The notes under the pieces were generated by a model. That model saw only the letters and a program-made list of their open reading frames with translations. It had not been told where the DNA came from and searched no databases. Below, one piece after another: positions 12,390 to 24,390 of a stretch of DNA of 64,000 nucleotides. Numbering within the stretch: position 1 is the first letter of the stretch; each line of letters starts with the position of its first letter. Source of the stretch: Tetracladium setigerum (taxonomy: Eukaryota > Ascomycota > Leotiomycetes > Helotiales); the NCBI GenBank assembly GCA_031472005.1, contig PZJY01000013.1, forward strand, positions 806,001-870,000, written 5' to 3'. Both the position numbers and the translations under genes were made by a program.

Positions 12390-12734
12390 TTAATTGCCGT
12401 CCATCTTTCGCTTTGGGGCAAAAGGCCGTCGAACTTTAGGTGTTGTCCTCAAATACCTTAAACAGTATAGTTTTAATAAGATGAAGGCGATGCCTTTGCT
12501 AACCTGTCCGTTGCTGCTCGCAAAATCCCAAGTTCTCAAAATCAAATAACAGGCCACCGGCAGACCAAGGGCAAATGCGGCAATGTTCTCCTTCTCTTCC
12601 CAGTCACAGTCATCATTTTCGAGCTGCACGTCAGAACCTCTATACGCGTGAGGAAAACTGTTACCTATATAACCTGTCTGCCCTCCCATATCACGCTCAA
12701 TCTCATGAAACTCAGCTGCTTTTGTTTGCAACAC
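12390..12734 (-). CDS. Doubtful small hypothetical ORF (about 114 codons)
   Basis: An open frame from 12734, with a hydrophobic stretch (NIAAFALGLPVACYLIL) after an acidic segment (ENDDCDWEEKEN) and a basic C-terminus (RRPFAPKRK). A GTTAGC-like splice donor lies inside it, so the true gene, if any, may be spliced. I recognise no family. It sits between the AT-rich island and the 3' flank of the CCCH gene. It is listed because composition and length are a little better than the neighbouring chance frames. Confidence 0.22.
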   Translation of the reverse strand: MLQTKAAEFHEIERDMGGQTGYIGNSFPHAYRGSDVQLENDDCDWEEKENIAAFALGLPVACYLILRTWDFASSNGQVSKGIAFILLKLYCLRYLRTTPKVRRPFAPKRKMDGN

Positions 12735-13660
12735 TGAATTTCACCCTTCCCTCGCAATCAATACTTGATTAGACAGACTACCACTAAACAATCTTTATGT
12801 TATTCAATCCTTATTTTTGCTGACCCCGAATCCTCCCATTTCATTTGCATTTGCGAAATAAAAAAAAAGAGCACCACCAAAGGAAAATCCAGGCAAAACA
12901 AAAGAAAGGAAGAGAAAAAGAGCACTATATAAACCCGTGAATAGATCAGACTGTTTTTGACTTGACTTTTCTCTTTCTGACTCAACTGTAATTTTTCGTT
13001 TTTCTTCTTTCCACTTTGTTACTTAAATCGTCTTCTCTTCCCATCTTCCATCACGCATAGCAACACACACAGACACACACACACACACTCTCTCTCACAA
13101 ACTTAATATTTCCTTGATAATAATGATTTTTCTTTCTTCTTCCTTCTTTCTTTCTTCTGTTGCTTTGCAAATAACGACGCAAGCAATAACGCAACAATAA
13201 GAATTTGCGTATTGAAAGCACGGTGCACCACACAAAGACCAATAAACCGCAACGCAACACTCACCCACGCACATAAGCAATCTACAGCCATCGGGGTTCA
13301 CCCTCTGTTATTTGTTCGTGTTCACCAGCCTGCTTCGCGTCCCTTTCATGGACTGATGAGCGATGATGAATGATGAGGTTGCTGGATGCTGGTTGGTTGC
13401 AGTGGTTGATAGCCGATGACGATCTCACGTCTCATCGCATGTTGAAGAGCTTGCGGTTGCAATGCTGGGTTCAATCCCAAAAAGGAAACGAACAGACATA
13501 TTCACCAAGAGATGAAAATGAATAGGACCAGAGACAGAAAAATTTATGAACCGCTTGTCGCAAATAGCGTAGAAATATGCCAAAGAAAACAAGAAGACGT
13601 AACTCGCTCGCTCACCAACTGGAAAAAAATCTAGCGAAAGAGGTAAGGAAGTTAAGGTGA
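12735..13660. other. Low-complexity spacer, including a CA/CT run
   Basis: Purine/pyrimidine-biased sequence downstream of the CCCH gene, with a CA-type dinucleotide tract near 13064-13090 and TTTC-rich stretches. The many short open frames here are composition artefacts. No gene is supported. Confidence 0.45.
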
Positions 13661-16303
13661 CTACCACCCGACGGCAGCAATCCTCTCCCTCTCCTCTAAA
13701 ACTTTGACATGCGGAGGCTTGTAGACGTCTCCTGCAATATCCCACGCGCTACTACCCTCAACTGCACCCCAGATTGCCGCGTTTGGATTTGACATGATAG
13801 CTGCACCCTCGTCGGCAGTCAAGTCGCCCCAAGTGTTATTTGCAGCAGCCGGTATCGTAACAGCGGGTTCTTTCTCCTCACGCGATCCCCATGCGTACTC
13901 ATTTGTGCGTAAACCCGTACTTGGGGTCGCAAGTGCAGCTGGGGGCGCAGTGTCCTCTGTGTTACTACTATTTCTCCCAACTCGCGACCAGTTGAAATCC
14001 TTCTTGCGAGAGCTGTATCCAGGTTGGTGGGCCACACCAGCCGTAGTGTATTCATGCAGATATTTGCAATCAACAGCACTGTTGTGGCATTTCCCATCGG
14101 TAGCCCAGTAGTAACAGGTTTTGCTCTTGGTGAAGTGTTTGAACTCGATGGCAGGATGCACTGACTCAGCGGAGGTGGCGGTAACGGATTGTCCGAAAAT
14201 TGGCTCGGGGGCTGTTGTGGCAGCTGGCGAGGGTGGGAGGACATCGGCGAGTGCTCCCCATGTTGGCTTGCCTAGGCGGAGGTTACCGGCCTCGCCACCA
14301 TCTGGAAGGTCGGCGTGGAGATGGATGCATTCTTCGGCCGTGAAGCGACAGTCGTTTTTAGTCTTCCAGAACCAGCATGTGGTAACTTTGGGCACAATAT
14401 TGGTCAAGGCATTGTCATTTCCTGGGGCGGTAGTCTGACTGCGCTGAATTTTGTTGCCGTTCTTCGCATTCGAGCTTTGCCCAAGCTGTGTTTTGTCTGT
14501 TAGTTGAGTTGTACGGTTGGTTGCAATCAGTTTCAATTACCTCTTCACGAATGATCTGTCGGATCATTGCAGCTTGACTTCCTGCTCTTTCGGATTGATC
14601 ATCCATCTCGACTAAAGAAGCATATCTAGACCCAGCTAGGCCACCTCTGAGAGGAAAAGGGGCCATTGGGCCAGTCGTGGCGGTTGTTGGCCGAGAAGAT
14701 ATGGATTCTCTGTCCCACTCAGCAGCATTCATCGCTTCTACTCTATCCAGGCCATTAGATACTGACGCAAATGACATGCCCCTCTCTCTGCCATAAAGAT
14801 TTTGGAGAGGTGATCGTTGTTGCTGAATCAAAGTAGATTGGGGCTGTGTGGGTTCAAGTACGTATTCTGGAAATTGACCTTGCAGCTTGGTACGGAGGTT
14901 CAGGCCAGTGTGCATGATACCAGAGACATGCTTGAGATATTTGATGGAGTCTCCAACCTTAACTTCCATAGTGATATGAGACTTCTTCGGAATAGAGCTG
15001 TGAGCCAAGAACACAGTACCGGTTGTGGCATGGAGCTTTCTTGAACCTTTAGCTGCGGTCATAGATGATTTGACAGATGCACGAGAATCAGGACGCTTAG
15101 GACCCTTGAAGTCGGGATTATTTGGTTGGTAGAAATCGTTGATGGGCCTGGATTGTTTTCCGTGGACTTGAACGAGTTTCTCAACAACTAGTGGAATGTG
15201 TGTGGGAGTAGGAGTGGCTCTGGCAGAATTGAGTCCGGAGGATGAATGTTTTGAGTTTGAGGGTTCGCTGACTGGCTTGAAAGCTGGGGCGGGGAGGCTT
15301 TCGACATCATCTGCCCACGATTCAATGCGGGTCGCTTGTTCCTCAGAGGTAGGAGAAATGTTGTTTGGGTCTATTTGCTCGTCCCCCAAGTTTGTCCACC
15401 GTTTGTTGGAATATCCCCCCAGGTCTGATCTTTGATTGGCTCTCCCCAAGTCTGGTCGTTGTTCGGCTCTTCCGAAGACTCCTTGGCCGGCTCTCCCCAG
15501 CCCTGGTCGTTGGCAGGCTCTCCCCAGGTCTGGTCATTAGTAGGCTCTCCCCAGGTCTGGTCATTGGTCTGCTGCCCCAGAGACTGAGGCACGTCGTCTG
15601 CGACATCAAAGCTGTGCTCAACAGAGGAGGAACGGTTTGGTCGACCTCTCTTACCCTTCTGACCAGCCTTGGTCAAATTTGTGTTGAAGGCTCTGACTTC
15701 ATCCAATTGTGCTTGTGTGTAAAATGCAAGTCCTCCATTGGTAGGACGAGGGGCAAGTTTTCGTTCGGGGATTGCGGGAGATGCGGTCGGTTGTGTTTCG
15801 TCAGTGGAAGGTTCATTCTTCAAGATTTCGGAGGAATTGAGTGAAGGCTTCTCGGAGGCAGAGGGCGGGGAAGGAGTCTGTTGCTCTGCAACAATGGCAA
15901 GCTTCTGCTCAATGGCAGATACCATATCACGGTTGACAGGTGGCAGATTCTGCTCAATGGCAGATACCATATCATGGTTGACAGGTGGCAGATTCTTGTT
16001 TGTTGGAGCAGGTGGGTTCTGACTTGTGGTTAACGAGGGCAGGATAATAGCATCGAAGTCAAAGGACATCAGTTCCTCGTCCAGAATATTGACTTGCGGG
16101 CCCTGTGTGAAGACGTAGGAGCCTTTGTGGATGATTCCGTCTATCTTAACCCATTCGTCCTCGGTGAAGTAATCAGCTCCATATAGAATGGAAAGGCCCT
16201 AGGATGGCAAAGTTAGTTATGCCTCCGACTCGTTTAGGGAAAGGATCGAGCATACCATTTTGACCTGCTCCAAGGCGCGGGCAGCATTGGCTGATAAGGC
16301 CAT
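13661..16303 (-). CDS. Two-finger CCCH zinc-finger protein with WG-rich repeats
   Basis: A probable nucleic-acid-binding nuclear protein of unknown role. The ATG at 16303 (MALSANAARALEQVKM) is followed by a short intron near 16202-16255, then YGADYFTEDEWVKIDGIIHKGSYV. A long disordered region has two copies of NLPPVN(H/R)DMVSAIEQ and several copies of (N/K)DQTWGEP. A basic patch (GQKGKRGRPNRSSS) and a conserved-looking block (HITMEVKVGDSIKYLKHVSG) follow. An intron near 14485-14535 precedes two CCCH fingers, each spaced C-x8-C-x6-C-x3-H: CWFWKTKNDCRFTAEECIHLH and CYYWATDGKC...CKYLH. The C-terminus ends ERERIAAVGW. The frame breaks at 15383-15387, where G5 on the coding strand would need to be G6. 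That gives QTWGDEQIDPNN and joins both halves. Confidence 0.78.
15906..15995 (-). repeat. 45-bp tandem duplication inside the CCCH gene
   Basis: Two almost identical 45-bp units, each containing CTGCTCAATGGCAGATACCA on the plus strand, lie head to tail. They encode two copies of NLPPVN(H/R)DMVSAIEQ. The unit is a multiple of three, so the frame is kept. Near identity suggests a recent slippage event. Confidence 0.85.
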
Positions 16304-18912
16304 CTTGAGGAAATGATATGTTCGGAGAGTGGAGATTCGGCCGTATTTATGTTGATGCAGTGAGAAACTGCGGGGAGAAAAGGAAACGGGTCGTCGGGCA
16401 GCTGAAGAAGGAGGTTTGTGCTGTGTTGTGTTGCTTTACTAGGTGCAGGAGGAGCTATTGGTCCCGTCTGCTGGATTTGAATTGCAAGGTACTGATGATG
16501 ATGTTGATGATGATGCGAGTCATCTACGGCAGATTTAGCAGAGTACCAGGGTATCGGAGCATTGGAGTATCAAAGTAGCTGCGGTGAGTAGCGAAGATAT
16601 TCAAGAGGAGTCGGCCGAGGGCGTTCGTTCTTAAATATCGATATCCTCGCCGTTGAATTTCGGACGATGATTTTAGGGTGGAGTAAAGTTGTGTTTCGCT
16701 TCGCTAAGTTCCAGTGCCGACCTCCAATAATCGCGTCCCAATCACGTCCGGGTCACGTCCTAATCGCGGGGATGGCGGTCCGTGCACACACCACTTTGTG
16801 AAGTTGGCAGGTCAACACGAACAACAAAAGAAACAATGGAAAAAGTAAAGTCCAAGGACCGGCGAAGCCAAGTGCTTTTCGATGAGCGTTTTTGTGTGTT
16901 TGTGGCTTGATATAGATTGATTGTATAATGTATAATGTATATACATATGGCATTGGTTTGCCTATGCCCATGGATGTGCATGGTTTCGCCCCAAGGCGTA
17001 TCATCCATCATGAGGGGTCAACGAACGGCGCTTCTCGCTTTTGGCGTCTGGACTTGGTGGGGCTACACCATAAGATGGCGACGGCGACAAATGCTAGCGA
17101 AATAGTCATTCCAAGAAGAATGCCGATGCCAATCAACGCAACCCGCTCAGCACTGCTACTCACATCACCGAAGACTGTAGCAGAAAGGTTGTCGTTGAAA
17201 GTCTTCTCATCTGGTAGACCCAGCATCGTGATGGCCGTTGATAAGGATGGTGTGGAAAGCATCGTGTTTTGGTTGGAGGTGAGGTCTGTATGCGTTGGTT
17301 TTGAGGTTTTGATCGATGTGTGAGCGAGGAAATCGAGGATGCGACCTTCTCTTTATAAACAGCACATAAAACCAGGTAACACTCTCTTCCCCGTGAAGAT
17401 GGAGAAGAGGTTACACACAAAGTGCCTTGGGCGAGGCACCGAATCATCAAGCAAGCTGACTACGTCAACCATGAGGCTGCCCTCGCACAGGGGTGACCTC
17501 AGAGGTGGCGCCCGCCTTGCTCCGTACTTTCGACGTACCAGCCTTGATATTCTTTCTCCGAATGATGAGATGAACTTGTTAGGGTTTGGAGTAATTGAAT
17601 CAGGTCCGAAAGTCACCGCCCGGGGAGGAAGTTGCATAACAGGCGGATGTATACATTTCCTAGCCTCAACAAGCCGACGAAGTTGTGGATTTGACCGTTT
17701 CTGCTGGAATTCCTCGCATTCATAGGTTACTGCCAATTTCCGTGGAATCGTGGAAGTTGTGAAAAGGTATGTAGTCCTCTGCGCCATCTCGCTGGTCGAG
17801 AGAGAGAGGCAGGAGAGATATCATGGCGTAGAGGATGATCCGCTGACCTGGCTCACCGAAATCTTTCTTTATAAACCATGCATGCTCTCTCGACAATGAA
17901 GCGTTTGTAGGAGCGGAGAGAAGGGGAGAGATATTCTCTCTCCTTTGTAGTGTGGTGACACAGAATAAGTAGGTTGAAGTAGATAGGTGGCCACGTTGAC
18001 AGCGGAGCCTTGTTGCTGGCGCCTCCTGAGTCACTGGATCTGCGCCTTGCCTGAAATCTGAATTAAGTTCGAGAGTATTTCTTGGTGATAGGTAAGATAG
18101 GTACCTAGGTAGGTACGGGAATGAGAAATGAATCTGTAGATTCTGAGAACTGTGAGGGTTGCTATAATGTGGTTTCAATAACTGTAAACAAGAACAAGAA
18201 AGCGAGAGAGAAGGTCCAACGGAGAAAGTCTTTCTTTCATTACAGGAAGGAACAGTAAAGCAAGAATTTCAACTTTTAGACAGGTCGATGAAATATTTTG
18301 TTTAAAAAGTTTTAGCGCCTGTGAAGATAGCCTAAATGGGTAGTCTGTACTTGAGTTAACCAGAATTATATGACAGAGATCAAGATATGCACACGATGAC
18401 TCGCCGAGGAATGTGCCGAGACTCATACCAAATCTCATATAACCACCGTTCGTTCCCGACAATGATCACCTTGCCACTCTGATCTACTTAATTGAATTCA
18501 TCGGAGTACTGTACCGCGAGTAGTATCGAAACATCATGGAAGAAGCCCAACGACTCCTTTTTTGTAAGATACGATGCTGCACTGTCTGTAGACATGCCGC
18601 ATCCGGATAAAACTTATCCATTGGGGAAACACGATTCCACTTTGCAATATAATTGGCTCCCCACGGACGAAGGCTTGTCGAAGGCGACTTTTCAGCCAAC
18701 CACCGACGGCTGGGAATGGGAGGACAAGCATTATTAGCATTAATATGGTTTTTACGTGGGATGCAAGAGATTGCTTCCAACTTGCTTCTTTTCCCCAGGC
18801 AGTCGATGCTGCTTAGTCAGCACCATCTTCGACGATCTCCGCCGTTGACCTGCGTCGAGTCGGCAAAATATCTCGACTTTATATCCAGCCCTTCACTCCA
18901 CGATGCACCATC
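16304..18912. other. Mostly intergenic; one small membrane ORF possible
   Basis: The 5' flank of the CCCH gene with GATGAT-type microsatellite DNA near 16492-16520, and the 5' flank of the Zn2Cys6 gene. Apart from the 84-codon frame at 17008-17262, open frames here (17353-17787, 17720-18178, 18492-18737) have no motif that would let me call a gene. Confidence 0.4.
17008..17262 (-). CDS. Possible small single-pass membrane protein (84 codons)
   Basis: An intact frame from an ATG at 17262 (MLSTPSLSTAITMLG) with a polar N-terminus, one clear hydrophobic helix (VALIGIGILLGMTISLAFVA) and a short basic tail (KSRRQKREAPF), as expected for a type I or tail-oriented single-pass protein. No family is recognised. 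It may be the last exon of a longer minus-strand gene whose upstream exon lies within 17353-17787, but I could not establish a join. Confidence 0.33.
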   Translation of the reverse strand: MLSTPSLSTAITMLGLPDEKTFNDNLSATVFGDVSSSAERVALIGIGILLGMTISLAFVAVAILWCSPTKSRRQKREAPFVDPS

Positions 18913-21204
18913 ATGGCTTCACCCATCCAGACGCAGGCTAAAAGGAAGGATAGACCATGTGACGCATGTGTAAGTGAGAATTTTGCGTGTCACCCTTCCC
19001 CCAGCATCGCGATAAGGGGACTTTGCCATGACTTGCGAGACTGACCAGGCGCGCACTGCAGAGGAAGCGAAAGAGTCGATGTGTGATTGAGGAAGGATCG
19101 CCCATCTGTGTACTCTGCAAATTTCACAGCCAGGAATGTACCTTTCTTCAGAACCCTCAAGCTCGCAAACGTCGACTTCCCGACGATGGATTGGAAGGAG
19201 ATGTCGCAAAGAGAAGGTGGGTTCTTGAGCCGTACCATGTGTCACGTGCTCCAAACTGATAAGGATCTGTAGACAGTCAGTTGCCTCGGGGCCATCTAGA
19301 AAGGATTCGGGGGCCCAGGCGAGAGTCATTAGAACTAAGAATGGGACTGGCGTGGAAGAATATGACGATTTGGACGGTCCCAGTCTGTTGAAGAAAACCT
19401 TGGGCTTGCAGAACAAGCACCACAGCCAGTATGTCGGAGCTACCCGAGGATTAGAACCCGCTCTCTTGGGGGAGTTGGGAGTGGGTGGAAGGGATGAGAT
19501 TCGGATGCATGGTGCTACTCTTCGAAGAGTGACTTCTTCGGAGGCCTTCCTGTTGCTCCCAGATCCAGGAACCCAAGGCTATGCGGATGAGCTTGATGAT
19601 CTCGATGCCATCGAAGCAGTCGTCAAACCCCATGGAAAAGCTTTGGTTGACACTTACTTCCGAGTTGTCTTCCCAAGCTTTCCAATTCTGCACAAGGAGG
19701 TTTATCTTGAGAAATATCGGCGTTCTTATCGAGAGTTCTCACCTCCACTCTTGGCTGCCGTTTATCTGCTAGCATTATACTACTGGAGCTACGACGATAC
19801 TCTAAACAAATTCGAGAAGCCAGATGTCAGAGAACTTGAGAAATTGGCGAGGAAAGCACTCGGGGATACAATTCACAGGCCAAAGTTATCGACGGTACAG
19901 GCTGGATTGTTGTTGCTCCAGCACACCGACACAGACTTTGCTGAATTGACAGCCCAGCTGATCAGTGTTGGCTATGGGCTTGGTCTGCACCTTGATGCCA
20001 CAGATTGGAATATACCGCATTGGGAAAAAGGGCTCAGGAAACGATTAGGATGGGCCTTGTATATGCAAGATAAATGGAGTAGTTTGGGGAGTGGTCGACC
20101 GACGATGATAAGCGCTTCAAACTGGGCATTACAACCTGTTACGAATGACGACTTTCCTGAGAACGCGGCTCATGAAAATGAGAAAGAAGGCAGCTCGGAA
20201 GTCGAGAAGGGTCGCATCCTTTTCACCTACATGATCACACTTTCGATAATACTCAACGAGCTGCTCGAAACGGTGTTTACGGTCAAAGCGGCCAAAGAAA
20301 TCGCCCTGGGAGGTCCGAAAGGTCTTCACATCTTACTGGAGAAGGTAAAACCTGTCCAGCTTCGGTATGTATCTCATTTTGACTCGATTTCTTCATCCAC
20401 TAAACATCGTGCAGTCTGAAAGAATGGTTTACCACGCTCCCTGAATGTCTCACCATGGATTCCACTCCAGTTATGAAGTTGAACTCAATAGGCTACCTCC
20501 GCCTCGCCTATGTCGCAACGGAAATAACACTCCACAGACGAATCATGCTCGCCCTCACCCCCTCCGCCGATCCCCAACTCCAACAAATCTGCCGTTCCGT
20601 CGCCCAAGAAAGATTCGTCTTCGCCATCGAATTCATTCAGTCCCTCAAGCCCCAGCATCTGTCCAGTTTCTGGTACTTTGCCTCTCCCCAGAACTTTGCT
20701 CTCATCGCTGTATTCGGCACTTTGCTGTTATCTACAGCTTCGACCGTGGAAGAAGGAGATTTCTATAAGAAGAAGCTTAGAGAGTATCGCTGGATTCTGA
20801 AAATCAACAGTGAAAACGGGGCACGGTACATGGGGCCTGCCATGAAATTGCTGGATGCAAATATGAGTCTCATGAATGAGGGTCGAGCCATTCGACATTC
20901 TGAGACATATCCTGCGACTGTAGCTCGCGTTACATTCGGCGAACAGTCGGTACCAGATATCAACCGGACAAATTCGATTAACGGCAACCAATCTTCGGCT
21001 GGCAGCTACTCGGAAGAATCGCCTAGGTCCAATGCTGTCGCTTCTGCGGACTTTGCCTCACCAGGGCAATTTGGTTTCGAGGCACCATATTATCCAGGAC
21101 AGCATGTTGACGATGGAACGGTTGCGCATGGAGATGGGACTGATATCCATGCACAAAACTTTGTGTATGGTATAGGCTTGGATAACAATGGTGGCTGGTA
21201 TTGA
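18913..21204 (+). CDS. Zn2Cys6 transcription factor, TamA/DAL81-like
   Basis: A nuclear regulator with a fungal zinc cluster and a fungal_trans middle domain. The ATG at 18913 starts MASPIQTQAKRKDRPCDAC. Introns are 18970-19061, 19217-19272 and 20365-20414. The spliced length is 2094 bases, exactly 698 codons. The zinc-cluster cysteines are at 16, 19, 26, 35, 38 and 45 (C-x2-C-x6-C-x8-C-x2-C-x6-C), followed by TFLQNPQARKRR. The middle domain includes YFRVVFPSFPILHKEVY, LGLHLDATDWNIPHWEKGLRKR and LGWALYMQDKWSSLGSGRP, and ends near GDFYKKKLREYRW. The Ser/Gly-rich tail may activate. The layout recalls Aspergillus TamA and yeast Dal81, co-activators of nitrogen-catabolic genes. The subfamily is my judgement and needs a search. 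The adjacent NCS1 permease gene is convergent. Confidence 0.85.
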
Positions 21205-22371
21205 ACGTTTCCTTCGAAGAGAGAGCTATTGCTCTTGAAAATACCCCAAAAGCGAATCGACCCCCTTGATGACGTGCTACTTGAATGCGGCTTGGTACAA
21301 ACAAGATCTCTGCCGATAACCTATGACCGGAATAGTGTGTAAAAGGTTGCCGCGCGTCACCGAGAATTTTAGATCGCACACGGGCAGATCGCAAAAGACT
21401 AGTCATCTGGAGTCACGTCTGTCGGGTTCAAAAATTTAAATCGCCATCACAGTCCTCGAGCTTAAACATCTTCCAACCGAGCATGCTCACCCCGAATCAA
21501 CAACGAACAGGCTACAAGACGGCAAAGCCTTTTCAAACGAACGATTACATGATGGATTTGGGAACGTTTCGCAGCAGCCTTGAAAGCATATTTGCTCATG
21601 AAATGGAACTCGGCCAATACACAAAAGAGAGATTAAATTGCTCTCGGGTTATTTGAAAGCGAAATCTTCGATCCTAATTTCTTCTTACTTTGCATTTTGA
21701 GATACCTACTTATATAATGGAATTATGAATCAAATTTGTTTTTCTTCTTTTCTTTTTTTTAAAAAAGAAAAAGGTGGGATTTATCTGTTGCAAAAGTTTG
21801 GTATTCATAAGAAGCGACTCCTTTCCTTTTTCCTTTCTCTTTCTGATATTTGCAATTCTTTGGCAGTCGGCTATGACCACTCAATTCTCGGTAAATGTGG
21901 CTAATTCTTTTGGTGTTTGAATCCTTTTCAAGTATAGTCACGGAGAAGAGATCTCTATCTCAAGGACATCGCGGTATTTCTTTCTTACTTTTTCAAATTA
22001 GACATCTTCTTCCTTCCCTTTCTGTTCAAAGTTTCCAGGAATCAAAATTTATTCACGTTATCCCATCCCCCCCCCCCCCCCCCCAGGAACCCCACAAAAC
22101 AATTTTGAACACAGGTTTTAACGAGAGTAATAGCTTAATTTCGGGCTTTAACCTAATCTTCATCACCACTGCCGTCCTTTGCAAGCAATCTGCTTCAATC
22201 GACACGTTCGACATCATCGAAATCAGCATACAAAAGAAGCACAAACCAAAACACCAACAGGCCCCTCAACACCACAGGTATCAACACGCTTAACTTGCCG
22301 GCAAACAATACCAAAAACGAAAGCAAAAATAACCAATCACCACAATCACATTAACAAGATATTCCAACACC
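21205..22371. other. Convergent intergenic spacer with a C18 run
   Basis: Shared 3' flank of the regulator and the permease. It holds an 18-C homopolymer at 22067-22084 and pyrimidine-rich tracts. No gene was found. Confidence 0.45.
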
Positions 22372-24390
22372 TCAAACAGCATAACTCGCGTCCTTAATAA
22401 CCTTCTTCTCATCCTCCTCACTTCCCACCACAGGACTCTCACCCTTCCACTCCGCCCCCTCAACCACAGCCTCATCCCCATAAATCGTCTCCTCAACCAA
22501 CGTCTCCTTCGCCGGGAAAAACTTACTCAACCCAGCATAAACCAAGAACGCACTTGTGAATCCATACAAGTAGAAGAAATAATACACTCGCACACCATTT
22601 CCAACACCAGCCTTGAGCGAGGGATTGACTTGAGCCGCCATACCAGGAATGTTAGGTGTGATGGACACGATGAGCGCAATGGCCGCGCGCCAATTGGATC
22701 CGAATTTATTGTAGCGGTAGCGACCGTGAGCGCGATAGAGTGCTGGGACATCGATGTGTCGACTCTTAGTCACCCAGTAATCAGCACCCAGAATAGCAGC
22801 AATCGGCGCCAAAAAGATGCCTAGTCCGGACATGAAGTTCAGCAATGAAGCAGCAGAATGCACAATTTTCCATGGCACCATGATCCACGATGCCGTGATG
22901 GTAGTGATGACCACGCCACGCTTGATATTCAACCACTTGGGGAAAAGACAGCACAAATCGTTCGCGCAGGAGATCACATTCGCAGATAGATTCGTTCCAA
23001 TCTGCGCCACGACCCAGGAGAAGCCGACGAAGAAAGCACCGGCGCGACCAGCGGGACCGTCCCACTTTGAGGCGAGGTGTAGAGGATCCCAGATGTATTC
23101 GCCGTAGACGACTTTCGCGCAGGAGCAGGAGATGATACCAAAGAGGCCGAGCATGAGCTGGATGAGGGGGAGGAAGGCAACTTGCCAGTAGACTGCTCCG
23201 GGTTTCTTGAGGTACCGTGTGAAATCCGGAATGTTGGTTGCCATGGTGGCCCAGCCGCCGGTGATGGAGGAGAGGGAGGAGAGAATGAGCCAGGAGCGGG
23301 CGGAGCCGGAGACGGCGTAGGGTTGGTTCCAGATTTCACCTGTGCCGGAAGCTTTTTGGGTCATGGCTATTACGACGCCGATGGAAGAGACCATTACGAC
23401 CACTATTGGAATCACCTTTTAGTTAGACAACGAGAATGGAGAGAAGGTTTATGTGAGATGGTAAGAAGAAGGGAGAGCAAGAACATACCAGCCTTGAACA
23501 CGAAAAACCACTTCAACTTATGCGGCGGTGTCAACAGAATTGGAAACTGCACCAACCAAAAGATCAAATGCGACACCATCTGCTGCGACGTGATGCCCAC
23601 GGCCGCAGGGATATGATTAGGGATATCCAGATACGACGGCCAGATGGCACGAATCATCTGTGTCATTGCAGTTGAGCCGGTGTAGGTTTGAATAGCGTGC
23701 CAGAAGAGCGCGGTGATAGCGCGGACGACGACAGCGAAGCGGGAGAAGTACCAGCCGAATGAGGAGCGCATGGCTACGGGGAAGGGGACGTGAAGGGTTG
23801 CGCCGATCATGCCGTTGAGGACCAAGGGACGGTGCAGACGAGGGAGCCGAATATGATGCAGTAGACTGCTTCGCGCCTGAGGGAGGGGGAGTGGGTGTTA
23901 GTTTTTTTCTTTACTGAGAGGAGAGTACTTCCAAAACTTTGTATTTGTTGTGTTCTCGTAGATTGTGGGATAAAGGCAGGAAGGGAGGGAGAGTTGGAGA
24001 GAGAGTACATACCAAGTCAAGCCCACAGCAATGATACTAGCTGGTGCCATCCAACTCTGAGCATTCAAAGCATCGGAGAACCAATATCCCATCATTGTCC
24101 AGTGAGACCAAGTTCTTCTTTCCATGGGAGTGACATCGCAATCGATGTTTGACCTATTTCATTATGTCGTTAGCGTCCATCTCATGTATTCATCTTTCAG
24201 AGAAGTTTGCCATTGAAGGGAGAAGAGCAAGAGGAAACGAGTGATGGGATGGATGAGGGAGGAAAACAAACCAGGATTCAGCATCTCCAAAAGCCGTTTC
24301 CTCTCTCGGGATAACCCAGCCAGAAACCTTCTTCTTCTCGATAGCGCTGGCTTTGATGCGAGTTACTCGTTCACGGAAAACATTCGCCAT
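22372..24390 (-). CDS. NCS1-family permease (uracil/allantoin/uridine class)
   Basis: A plasma-membrane nucleobase-cation symporter of the fungal Fur group (uracil, allantoin, uridine or related substrates). The ATG at 24390 starts MANVFRERVTRIKASAIEKK. Introns lie near 24150-24270, 23877-24013 and 23416-23490. Family landmarks are the N-terminal PMERRTWSHW, then MMGYWFSDALNAQSWMAPAS and VGLTW in helix 1, GATLHVPFPVAMRSSFGWYFS, IPDFTRYLKKPGAVYWQ, and GIFLAPIAAILGADYWVTK late in the protein. About twelve helices can be counted. The acidic C-terminus ends IKDASYAV. The frame breaks at 23826-23828 (GGG on the plus strand). One added base gives CTVPLVLNGMIG, as expected in helix 3. Substrate choice cannot be settled without comparing binding-site residues. 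It lies near the TamA-like regulator and the hydrolase fusion. Confidence 0.9.

Noticed and set aside
13051..13301. Cysteine/valine-rich frames near a CA tract
   Set aside because: Translation of the dinucleotide repeat, not a real coding signal.
17353..17787. 144-codon minus-strand frame
   Set aside because: No recognisable motif. I could not join it to the small membrane ORF downstream.
18492..18737. 81-codon plus-strand frame ahead of the Zn2Cys6 gene
   Set aside because: Composition is fair, but there is no family, no splice support, and it overlaps equally good frames on the other strand.
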